A stretch of 64,000 nucleotides of DNA from JAJDOD01 sp039024895 (GTDB lineage: Bacteria > Pseudomonadota > Alphaproteobacteria > Rhodobacterales > Rhodobacteraceae), in assembly GCA_039024895.1 (NCBI GenBank), contig JBCCPJ010000017.1:8539-72538 (forward strand), in the 5' to 3' direction. Below the pieces are notes generated by a model. It did not search any database, had not been told where the DNA came from, and saw nothing but the letters and a program-made list of their open reading frames with translations. Positions 53,245 through 61,410 of the stretch are shown here, in pieces. Every line of letters starts with the position of its first letter. Position 1 is the first letter of the stretch. The translations under genes were made by a program, and so were the position numbers.

Positions 53245-53901
53245 ATGATGCGGTTTCTGGTTTTAGTAATTTTGATTTTGCCGGGTGCTTCCTCGGCGGC
53301 GGACCTTTTCGCCTCGGCGGGCCGCATCGAGGGGTCTGACGGACGCGCCATTTGTTCGGCGTCCCTTATTGCGCCCGACATTATCGTCACAGCGGCCCAT
53401 TGCGTTTCCGCAGAAAGTGAGCGCGCGCTTTTCTTTCGTCTAGGCAGCGAACCTGAGGGCGTTGCCTATCCTGTCAATCGCATCGAACAGCATCCGTTTT
53501 TTGAAGATTTTGGCCGGTATACGCGGCTCAGGTTCGATATTGCCCTTGGGCGTCTCTCTCAGCCGATCAAGTCTAGTCTCGCGAAACCCCTGACGCTCGG
53601 GAGCGACGCGGTGTTGGGCGAAAATCTCTACATCGTAAGTTGGCCGCGCGGTTCCGGCGAGCGACCGCGTCAGCGGCGTTGCTATGTGATCGAAGGCCAA
53701 ATATCCGGCGTTGTCACGCTTGGGTGTCGGGTTCGCGGTGGAGAAAGTGGTGCGCCACTCATGCGACTGACCGAAAACGGCGTTGAGCTTGTGGCAATCC
53801 TGAACAGCACATCGCGTCAAAAAGGCCAATCGGTCGCCTTGGCCGCGGACGTGAGATTGCGCATTCCACCGCTCTTGGATCGACTAAGAAATACCCCTTG
53901 A
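53245..53901 (+). CDS. Exported trypsin-like serine protease (second of two)
   Basis: This 218-residue paralogue has a signal peptide (about 1-19, ending SSAAD) and the triad His52 in VTAAHC, Asp98 in RFDIALGRL and Ser168 in GGESGAPLM. It lies 32 bases after the first protease on the same strand, so the two are probably co-transcribed. Sequence similarity is limited to the fold, which suggests an old duplication or different targets. No PDZ domain. Confidence 0.93.
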   Translation: MMRFLVLVILILPGASSAADLFASAGRIEGSDGRAICSASLIAPDIIVTAAHCVSAESERALFFRLGSEPEGVAYPVNRIEQHPFFEDFGRYTRLRFDIALGRLSQPIKSSLAKPLTLGSDAVLGENLYIVSWPRGSGERPRQRRCYVIEGQISGVVTLGCRVRGGESGAPLMRLTENGVELVAILNSTSRQKGQSVALAADVRLRIPPLLDRLRNTP

Positions 53902-54018
53902 AACCACTTTTCGGCATTCCTAGCTAACGGGTGTCGGAGGCCGATGAAGGCTCTGGCAGAATCACCGCCTTGCCCCGTTGGGGAGGCATATTGGTATCGC
54001 TCAAAGGAGGATAACCTG

Positions 54019-54477
54019 ATGAGAAGGTTTGACCTTGCACCGTTGCATCGCGCAACCGTCGGATTCGATCAAATCGCCGACATGATGGACCGTATTCTGT
54101 CTGACACAGCGCAGACACAGTCTTACCCACCCTACAACATTGAAAAAACTGCCGATGATGCTTGGCGCATCTCGATCGCCGTGGCTGGCTTCAGCGAAGA
54201 CGACTTGAGTGTAGAAGTTCGCGAAAATGCGTTGGTTGTATCCGCGCGGAAGGCGGACGAGCCGGAAGATCGCGCATATCTGCACCGTGGAATTGCAAAC
54301 CGCGCATTTGAACGGCGTTTCACACTCGCCGACCACGTACGCGTCTCGGGCGCAAGCCACGCAAACGGTATGCTCCACATTGATCTTTTGCGTGAAGTGC
54401 CAGAAGCACTGAAACCGCGCCGTATTCAGATCGCAGCGGGTGACACCGTGGAGGCAAAGGCCGTCGAAGCCTCTTAA
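54019..54477 (+). CDS. Hsp20-family small heat-shock protein
   Basis: This 152-residue chaperone binds unfolding proteins. Residues about 40-130 form the alpha-crystallin domain with NIEKTADDAWRISIAVAGFSEDDLSVEV and a C-terminal IxI-like tail. AAAGGAGG, a near-perfect ribosome site, precedes ATG 54019. I rejected a longer ORF from 53944. A strong terminator follows at 54500. No ROSE-type thermosensor was evident in the short leader. Confidence 0.93.
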   Translation: MRRFDLAPLHRATVGFDQIADMMDRILSDTAQTQSYPPYNIEKTADDAWRISIAVAGFSEDDLSVEVRENALVVSARKADEPEDRAYLHRGIANRAFERRFTLADHVRVSGASHANGMLHIDLLREVPEALKPRRIQIAAGDTVEAKAVEAS

Positions 54478-54499
54478 ACCGTTTATAGACCTAAAAGCT

Positions 54500-54528
54500 G
54501 GGCCCGCTCTATCAAAAGCGGGCCCTTT
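54500..54528 (+). terminator. Terminator after the Hsp20 gene
   Basis: GGGCCCGCT pairs perfectly with AGCGGGCCC (9 pairs) around an 8-base loop, followed by TTT. It lies 23 bases after the Hsp20 stop. Confidence 0.85.
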
Positions 54529-54599
54529 CCGCTTTACATCTTACAGGTAAAGCGGACGCGACAGGTTATGTCATATTGACGTGGGTTTAGGAGGGTTTG

Positions 54600-55088
54600 A
54601 TGGCACCCAAACGTGGCTTTTGGTCGGGCATGACGCTGCAACTTCGCTTTCGTTGGTTCTTGGGCTTGGGGTATATCGTGGCCGCAATTTATGTTGCGTC
54701 TTCCGCACCGCTGCTCGGTGTAACACTGCTGATGCTCCCGGTTTTTTGGAGCGTCCTCGTCATCTGGACAGGAAGCGAAGCGGGGGTCAGTTATGGACCA
54801 CACAGCCGCAATCGCGAAACAGCTTTTAGCTATACCATAAAATACCTTTGGAACGTATCGAGAGGTCTCAAAGCACTCCTTGCCTTGTTAGGTGTCGCCG
54901 CAGTTATCGGCGGCCTTGGTTGGATCAGTACCGAGAATCTTCGTGTCGCTGCTTCAGAACCAACTCTGACAGAGCGGGCCGTTAGTACCGCCGATGCCGC
55001 GGCGGAAAGGACCCGAGAAACAGCACGGAACTGGTATTCAACGGTGACAGGCTGGTTTGGTTCTGAGGAGGACGAAAGTCAGCCCTAA
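54600..55088 (+). CDS. Membrane protein of unknown function
   Basis: This 162-residue protein has hydrophobic segments at about 17-35, 40-58 and 90-108 and a charged C-terminal tail with an amphipathic, alanine-rich helix. I recognise no family. ATG 54600 follows AGGAGG at good spacing; a TTG one codon before it is not needed. It converges with the ALDH16 gene, with 4 bases between the stops. Confidence 0.82.
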   Translation: MAPKRGFWSGMTLQLRFRWFLGLGYIVAAIYVASSAPLLGVTLLMLPVFWSVLVIWTGSEAGVSYGPHSRNRETAFSYTIKYLWNVSRGLKALLALLGVAAVIGGLGWISTENLRVAASEPTLTERAVSTADAAAERTRETARNWYSTVTGWFGSEEDESQP

Positions 55089-55092
55089 CTCT

Positions 55093-57402
55093 TTATTCTC
55101 CGTATGGGATCCATACGGTTTTCACCTCCGTCGCCGCATGGAGGAACGCCTCATCGGAGGGTCTGCCGCTGGCGATCCATGTTCGCTTCAGATTGCTGGC
55201 AGCCTCGAATTCTATCGTTTTGGAGAGATTTCGACTTGAGAAGCTCCAAACCGCGTCAATGTCAGCATGCCCGCCGATCGGCTTCGCCAATTCCTCATGC
55301 GCCCCGCTGAGTATATTGACCACACCGGCTGGAATATCTGACGTCTCGAGGACTTCGATAAAATCCAAGGCAATGAGCGGGGCTTCTTCGGACGCTATGA
55401 CCGTGAGGCAATTGCCCATGGAAAGCGCCGCGCCAATGATATCTGCCAAGTTGGTCAACGGCTCTTCGCAGCCCGCAAAAGCGGCAATCTTACCAACCGG
55501 CTCATGCATGGCCAACGCCGTACCTCTCATGGGAACAGGCTTTGCTCTGCCATCAAATTTGTCCGCCCACGCTGCCCAGGTGAAAAAGGCATCTACGCCT
55601 GCTGCAACTTCAGCCGCACCCGACTTTCGCCCGGTCATCGCATTTAGGCGTGCGGCGAACTCAGCGCCTCTTGCGCTGAGGTTTTCCCCAAGAAAATAGA
55701 GTATCTGGGCCCGGGCATGTGCCGTAGTCTTTGCCCAGCTTTTGGCGGCGTTCATGGCCTCTACAGCGTTGCGGACATCCTTGCGATTGCCAACGGGGGC
55801 ATGGCCAATCACTCGGCCTTTTACGTCATGCACGGCGCGCGAATAGCCGCTATCTGGCCGTGTTTGTTTGCCGCCGATATAGAACTTTGCCGTCCGATCC
55901 ACCGTATCGGGCTCTGCGATGCTTCCCTTGGTCCCAGCCGCCAGCTTGCGCGTCTCTTTCGGCTTTTTCCGAGTGTAGGCACGAAGGCCTTCCCATCCAC
56001 CTTCTCGCCCGAACCCACTTTCGCGCACACCACCGAACCCAGCGGCCGCGTCGAACAGGTTGGTGGCGTTCACCCAGACAACACCGGCAGCCACTTTAGG
56101 GGCGATGTCCAGCGCGAGGTTTACATTCTCCGTCCATATTGTCGCCGCTAGGCCGTATCGCGTGTTATTGGCCAACTCCACGGCCTCAGACGGGGTTCGA
56201 AAAGTTGTGGTTACGAGGACCGGGCCGAAAATCTCTTCCTGCATCAATGGGTCGGCGACAGACAATCCACTGATGAGTGTCGGCGGATAAAAACAGCCCT
56301 TCGTCGGCACATCTGTTTCAGCGTGGTAAACATCGCCCCTTGAACTTTCGACTATGGCTTTGATGGCCTTAAGTTGTTCGGGGCTGACAATTGCACCCAC
56401 ATCAATGCACTTATCGAGCGGGTCGCCCAAGCGCAGCTTATCCATCCGTGACTTGAGCCGCCTCAGAAAATCGTCCGCTATCCCTTCTTGGACCAACAAT
56501 CGCGAGCCAGCACAGCAAACCTGGCCCTGGTTGAACCAAATGGCATCCACCAGACCTTCGATGGCGCTGTCGATATCTGCATCGTCGAAGACAATGTAAG
56601 GAGATTTGCCCCCAAGCTCGAGGGTGAGTGCCTTGCCGCTTCCCGCCGTATGGCGGCGTATAACTCGTCCAACTTCTGTCGAGCCGGTAAACGCGATTTT
56701 GTCGATGTCGGGATGGTCGACGATCATCTGGCCCACTTCGCCATCGCCGGTGACGATATTCAGAACACCAGGCGACAAACCTGCTTCACGTGACAAGTCG
56801 GCAAATAGCAGGGCAGTTAGGGAGGTATATTCTGCGGGTTTCAGAACAACCGTGTTACCCATCGCCAAAGCAGGCGCCACTTTCCAAGCCAGCATCAGAA
56901 GCGGGAAGTTCCACGGGACGATCTGACCACAGACACCGATTGGCTCATGTTCTGGTAGCTCACTTTCCATCAACTGAGCCATGCCCGCATGGTAATAGAA
57001 ATGTCGGATCACAAGCGGCACGTCGATGTCGCGACTTTCCCTGATTGGTTTACCGTTATCGAGGGTTTCCAGCACTGCGAAAAGTCGCGCGTGTTTCTGG
57101 ACCAGCCGCGCGAGAGCATACAGAACACGCGCGCGTGCTTTTGGATCCTTTGCCCATTCTACTTGCGCAGATTGCGCCGCTCTCACCGCCGCATTCACAT
57201 CGCGCTTTGTTGCCTGACTTACCGTCGCGAGCGTTTTACTTGTCGCGGGGTTCTTTGATGGAAACGTCTTTCTGGGTTTTGTGAAGCTGCCATTGATGAA
57301 CGAGCCGAATGACTTATGAGTATCAAGCCACGCCAGAGCCTCAGATGCGTCTTCGGGTGCCGCTCCGTACTCCATTGTCTCGAAGATTTCCGCTACTTTC
57401 AT
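55093..57402 (-). CDS. ALDH16-type aldehyde dehydrogenase with degenerate second domain
   Basis: This 769-residue protein carries two aldehyde dehydrogenase domains, as in the ALDH16 family, whose Loktanella member has been characterised. The first domain (about 1-480) has Asn165 in PWNFPLL, Glu262 in ELGGKSP and the nucleophile Cys296 in GQVCCAGSR. The second (about 510-769) keeps the fold but lacks these residues: the PWN region reads AGCEEPL and no GQxC motif is present. It is therefore a structural domain. It oxidises an aldehyde with NAD(P)+. It is 39 bases downstream of deoC, which makes acetaldehyde, so this is the likely substrate (inference). Confidence 0.95.
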   Translation of the reverse strand: MKVAEIFETMEYGAAPEDASEALAWLDTHKSFGSFINGSFTKPRKTFPSKNPATSKTLATVSQATKRDVNAAVRAAQSAQVEWAKDPKARARVLYALARLVQKHARLFAVLETLDNGKPIRESRDIDVPLVIRHFYYHAGMAQLMESELPEHEPIGVCGQIVPWNFPLLMLAWKVAPALAMGNTVVLKPAEYTSLTALLFADLSREAGLSPGVLNIVTGDGEVGQMIVDHPDIDKIAFTGSTEVGRVIRRHTAGSGKALTLELGGKSPYIVFDDADIDSAIEGLVDAIWFNQGQVCCAGSRLLVQEGIADDFLRRLKSRMDKLRLGDPLDKCIDVGAIVSPEQLKAIKAIVESSRGDVYHAETDVPTKGCFYPPTLISGLSVADPLMQEEIFGPVLVTTTFRTPSEAVELANNTRYGLAATIWTENVNLALDIAPKVAAGVVWVNATNLFDAAAGFGGVRESGFGREGGWEGLRAYTRKKPKETRKLAAGTKGSIAEPDTVDRTAKFYIGGKQTRPDSGYSRAVHDVKGRVIGHAPVGNRKDVRNAVEAMNAAKSWAKTTAHARAQILYFLGENLSARGAEFAARLNAMTGRKSGAAEVAAGVDAFFTWAAWADKFDGRAKPVPMRGTALAMHEPVGKIAAFAGCEEPLTNLADIIGAALSMGNCLTVIASEEAPLIALDFIEVLETSDIPAGVVNILSGAHEELAKPIGGHADIDAVWSFSSRNLSKTIEFEAASNLKRTWIASGRPSDEAFLHAATEVKTVWIPYGE

Positions 57403-57441
57403 GCCCTACCTTCTTACTTGACTGTGGCGCAGCGTGCGTTC

Positions 57442-58434
57442 TCACCCAAGTGGGTGTCTGTAGCCGGCTGAATAATGTCCGGTCACAAAGTGCTCCAATT
57501 GCCGTTCGATATCACCGAGGAGCGAGGACGCGCCAAATCGGAACAAATCGTTTTGGAGCCATCGGTCGCCAAGCTCATCTTTCACCAGCGTTAAATAGGT
57601 GATCGCATCTTTCGCTTTCGATATGCCACCCGCCGGTTTGTACCCAACCCGGAACCCCGTCAGATCGTGAAAGCCTCGGATGGCGCGCATCATGACAAGC
57701 GACATCGGAAGCGTTGCGTTCACAGTTTCCTTGCCGGTGGACGTTTTTATGAAATCGGCCCCGGCCATCATGCAGACCCAACTGGCCCGCGCGACATTGC
57801 GGAGGGAACCTAACTCTCCCGTTGCCAAGATCGCTTTCACATGCGCATCGCCGCAAGCCTCCCGAAAGGCAAGCATTTCTTCATAAAGGGCAGGCCAGTT
57901 CCCAGTAAGCACATGACGGCGAGAGATCACGATGTCTATCTCGCGCGCGCCGGCCGCCACGCTCTCGCGAATTTCGGCAACACGCAATTGGAACGGGGAA
58001 AGTCCCGCTGGAAAGCCGGTGGAAACTGCCGCTACGGGTATGTTTGTTCCTGAAAGCCCAGCAACGGCGGCTTCGATCATGTCGTGATAAACACAGACAG
58101 CCGCGACGGTAATGCCCGGCAAGCCAAGTGCATCCAACAAATCCGCTCTGGCTGGCTGTCGCGCCTTGGCGCATAGCCGATGGACCCGCCCAACGGTGTC
58201 ATCGCCCGACAGCGTTGTCAGGTCGATCATCGTGATTGCCTTTGCCAACCACGCGGCCTGGTGCTCTTTCTTGACGGTGCGTCGTCCGGGGAGGGACGCC
58301 GCACGCCGTTCGATCGCGCTTGTGTTTGCCTGCAAGCTGCGGACCAGATCCAAGTCGAGCGGCATGCCCGTATTCCGAGGCTCCTGCACCTGCGGCAACC
58401 CTGCCAAATTTAGGTGTTCGGCTAATTTATCCAT
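57442..58434 (-). CDS. deoC: Deoxyribose-phosphate aldolase
   Basis: DeoC splits 2-deoxyribose-5-phosphate into acetaldehyde and glyceraldehyde-3-phosphate. The 330-residue protein has the Schiff-base lysine in DFIKTSTGKET (Lys230) and the second lysine in GYKPAGG (Lys266). It is longer than E. coli DeoC and resembles the proteobacterial/eukaryotic type. ATG 58434 was chosen over a start 12 residues upstream, which would reach into the hydrolase gene. The ALDH16 gene follows in the same operon and could oxidise the acetaldehyde. Confidence 0.95.
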   Translation of the reverse strand: MDKLAEHLNLAGLPQVQEPRNTGMPLDLDLVRSLQANTSAIERRAASLPGRRTVKKEHQAAWLAKAITMIDLTTLSGDDTVGRVHRLCAKARQPARADLLDALGLPGITVAAVCVYHDMIEAAVAGLSGTNIPVAAVSTGFPAGLSPFQLRVAEIRESVAAGAREIDIVISRRHVLTGNWPALYEEMLAFREACGDAHVKAILATGELGSLRNVARASWVCMMAGADFIKTSTGKETVNATLPMSLVMMRAIRGFHDLTGFRVGYKPAGGISKAKDAITYLTLVKDELGDRWLQNDLFRFGASSLLGDIERQLEHFVTGHYSAGYRHPLG

Positions 58435-58466
58435 TGCCGCGATGCTCGCATGGGAGATGCAGCACT

Positions 58467-59681
58467 TCAATCCACCAGAATGGTCTCGACCTTTGCGCCG
58501 GTTTCAAGCGTTTTGTGAACAGGACATTTGTCGGCGATCTCAAGCAAGCGCTGGCGTTGCGAGGCATCAAGGTTGCCCTCCAACCGGATTTCCCGGCGAA
58601 AGCTGTCAATGCGAACCGCTTTTGACGTTTCGGCATCCTGAGCGTGAACCTTGTCATGACTTACGTCGACAGACACATGATCGAGCGGCCAACCCTTGCG
58701 CCGCGCGTACATGCGAATGGTCATGGATGTGCAGGCCCCGAGCCCAGCAGACAGGAAACCGTAGGGTGACATACCCTGGTTGGTACCGCCGTAGGCCATC
58801 GGCTCATCCGCAACCGTGTGATGGAACGGACCGGCATTCACGTCCTGAAGGAAGCCATTGGCGTCCGCTTCGCTGACACGCACAATGCCTTCCGGCGCTC
58901 CCGGAGGCGGCGCAGGTGGACGCAAATCAAGATATCGGCCAGCCCAGGCAGAAATGACCTCAGCCGCATATTCGGCATCTTCTGGCCGCGATATCAGATG
59001 ATCTGCATTATCGAGGGTCACAAAACTCTTTGGGTGTTTAGCCGCGCGAAAAATCTGCGTCGCGTTCTCAACCCCAACCGTGTCGTCTCGTGGTGCATGC
59101 ATCACCAAGAGCGCCCGATGCAACGAACTGATTGCGGGCTCCAGTGAAGCGGCGGACACGTCGCTGATAAAATCCTTGCCAATCGTGAAAGGACGCCCGG
59201 CCAACGTGACGTCCGCCTGCCCTTTTGATGATATCTCTTCCAGGGCGTCATCAAAATTATGGGTCACATGGCCTGGATCATATGGCGCCCCAATCGTCAC
59301 GACTGCTTTAACGCTCTCGATCTCTCCAGCCGCCTTCAGAACGGCAGCGCCTCCAAGCGAGTGGCCAACAAGAAGGCTAGGCGCCATGCCACGCGCGCTC
59401 AAGTGCCTCGCGGCGCGCGTTAGATCGCCGACATTCGAGGTGAATGTCGTGTTGGCGAACTCGCCTTCCGAATGGCCAAGGCCGGTGAAGTCAAATCTCA
59501 AAACCGCGATACCCATGGCCGCCAATCGGGCAGCAATCCGACGTGCCGCGGTAATGTCCTTCCCGCACGTGAAGCAATGCGCAAAAAGAGCGGTCGCAAG
59601 ATGCGGCCCCTCTGGCATATCAAGGCGCGCGGCGAGGTCATCACCGGCGTGTCCCGGGAAGGTGAAGCGTTCAATGGACAT
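58467..59681 (-). CDS. Alpha/beta hydrolase fused to an OsmC-like domain
   Basis: This 404-residue fusion has an N-terminal alpha/beta hydrolase (about 1-250) with the nucleophile Ser108 in GHSLGG, probable acid Asp199 or Asp200 (APRDDTVG) and His228 (NADHLI). The C-terminal OsmC domain (about 290-404) carries Cys317 in LGACTSM and Cys386 in DKCPVH, the peroxidatic and resolving pair that reduces organic hydroperoxides. It heads the group with deoC and ALDH16 on the same strand. Combined hydrolysis and reduction of a lipid-like or ester hydroperoxide is possible, but the substrate is unknown. Confidence 0.92.
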   Translation of the reverse strand: MSIERFTFPGHAGDDLAARLDMPEGPHLATALFAHCFTCGKDITAARRIAARLAAMGIAVLRFDFTGLGHSEGEFANTTFTSNVGDLTRAARHLSARGMAPSLLVGHSLGGAAVLKAAGEIESVKAVVTIGAPYDPGHVTHNFDDALEEISSKGQADVTLAGRPFTIGKDFISDVSAASLEPAISSLHRALLVMHAPRDDTVGVENATQIFRAAKHPKSFVTLDNADHLISRPEDAEYAAEVISAWAGRYLDLRPPAPPPGAPEGIVRVSEADANGFLQDVNAGPFHHTVADEPMAYGGTNQGMSPYGFLSAGLGACTSMTIRMYARRKGWPLDHVSVDVSHDKVHAQDAETSKAVRIDSFRREIRLEGNLDASQRQRLLEIADKCPVHKTLETGAKVETILVD

Positions 59682-59969
59682 CTAAAAGATTCCTTTCCAG
59701 GCTGAGATTGCCATGGAACACGCTCTGAACAAGGGCCGTCACGTCGCAGTCACGGGAACTTGCAAAATATGACGGTTTTATGCTGGCATTTGCCTGTTCA
59801 CGGTCCATCGGCCTTTAAAGCCAAATGTGTCTTCAAAGCTGTCAACAACTCCGGCCCGGGAATACCGGACCAAGCAAAGCTGGCATTTCGCGCGTTGTGG
59901 GGTACTGTCGCGGTATTTTCTTTCGTTGTCACAGCATTGGTGCGACAGCATATTTTTGGGAGAGCCAGC

Positions 59970-61013
59970 ATGGCTGAGTTTTATCTTGCGTTTTGGAACC
60001 TGGAGAACCTTTTCGGACCGTCCAATCATCCGCCGCGCCCGGACTGGGTAAAACAGCAGGTCAAAAGTGATCTGAAAGGGTGGACCAGTGCACTTTACAA
60101 AACCAAGCTCAAGCAATTGGCGACGGTGATCGCTGCGATGAACGATGGTGCCGGACCTGACATATTGGGTGTCTGTGAGGTCGAAGATGAGCCCGTCTTG
60201 AAGGACTTGGTCGCCACGATCAAACCCCTCCTGCCAACAAGGAATTATGCGACGGTTTTCGCCTCGGATGACTTGAGTTCACGTGGCATCGATACCGCAT
60301 TCATATACGACAAGAAACAATTCGGCGTCGATAAGAGTTTGGTATTCAACCATTTTGTGATGCGTCGCACCGGCACCCGCGACATCTTGCAGGCTACCTT
60401 CAAACAGGTGGCCAGCGGCAAGGAAGTTGTTGTCATGGCCAACCATTGGCCCTCCAGGTTTGGCGGTAGTGCCGAGAGCTCAGCCGGGTTTCGAGCGACG
60501 GCGGGGGAAACCCTATCCTATTGGCACAGCCGTATATTCGAGGCGGCCCCGTTGAAAGAGCGTACGCCCGTCGTAGCCTTCGGCGATCTGAATGATGATC
60601 CTTGGGATCGCAGCGTGACAATTAATGCTCTCGCAACGCGAGAACGGGGCGATGTCCGTCGGGCGAGGTCGCCAAAATTCTATAACCTGACATGGGAATA
60701 CCAGATTACGGAGGCAGTCGACCTAAACGGTAAAAAACGACAGATCGAGGGAACCCTTTACTACAACGACAACGGCAACCTGTTTGATCAGGTTTTGGTC
60801 AACCGACCGTTGCTCGATACCAAAAAAGACAGTGGTTTTAAATTTGTTGACGGAAGCGCGGGGCTCTTTGCTTACCCGCCCATGGTGTCTCACAAGACCG
60901 GTGAAGGGCCGCGTCGGTTTGGATTACCTAAGGGCGATGCAGCAAAGAATGTAACCAAAACAGGCTTCAGCGATCATTTCCCAATAGCTCTTAAGATTAA
61001 AGAGGTTAGTTAA
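59970..61013 (+). CDS. Endonuclease/exonuclease/phosphatase (EEP) family protein
   Basis: This 347-residue protein belongs to the EEP superfamily of metal-dependent nucleases and phosphatases. Motifs in order are FWNLENLF, the metal ligand in GVCEVEDEPV, ANHWPSRFGG, GDLNDDPWD and a terminal SDHFPIAL. I chose ATG 59970, with GGGAG upstream, as family homology begins at residue 5; an earlier start would add 70 residues including a hydrophobic stretch that might be a signal anchor. The substrate is not known. It is the last gene before the rpoB leader. Confidence 0.9.
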   Translation: MAEFYLAFWNLENLFGPSNHPPRPDWVKQQVKSDLKGWTSALYKTKLKQLATVIAAMNDGAGPDILGVCEVEDEPVLKDLVATIKPLLPTRNYATVFASDDLSSRGIDTAFIYDKKQFGVDKSLVFNHFVMRRTGTRDILQATFKQVASGKEVVVMANHWPSRFGGSAESSAGFRATAGETLSYWHSRIFEAAPLKERTPVVAFGDLNDDPWDRSVTINALATRERGDVRRARSPKFYNLTWEYQITEAVDLNGKKRQIEGTLYYNDNGNLFDQVLVNRPLLDTKKDSGFKFVDGSAGLFAYPPMVSHKTGEGPRRFGLPKGDAAKNVTKTGFSDHFPIALKIKEVS

Positions 61014-61410
61014 GCTCCTGGCGCTGACGCAAGGTGGTTTTCGCCGACGATGTCGGTCCAGTTTTAAGCATTTTGAAAGAAACCTTGCCCTTCAGCGGTT
61101 CTCGCGCTTAACTATTTGGTGACAATTTTTCCTTGCGTTCTTCCGAAAACCGACTCGGTGACGGTTGAATATAGCTATTGCTGTTGCTAGTTACTGCTTG
61201 TGATTCGGTCAGCAGGCATTACTTCGAACAAAATCTACCTATGACAACCCTCTCAAAGCAGGATGAGTTCTGCTTTGATGGGGTCGTCTTCCGTTTCGGG
61301 CGGGGCGTTTTGGGAGACGCCTCTGGTATGGAAGCGGGATGATCCAAATCTGGTCGGCAGCGGCACCCCATCCGCCCGCAGGCCCTGATTGAAACGGAGA
61401 TCCGTACCCT
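61014..61410 (+). promoter_or_regulatory. rpoB upstream region with hairpin leader
   Basis: This 397-base stretch lacks a credible gene. A perfect 9-base inverted repeat (TCAAAGCAG, 8-base loop, CTGCTTTGA) lies at 61253-61278, and a smaller GGCGT/ACGCC stem near 61310. Normally rplL would be just upstream; here the region follows an EEP gene. An AACGGAGA-like element precedes the rpoB ATG. I could not identify the promoter with confidence. Confidence 0.55.
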
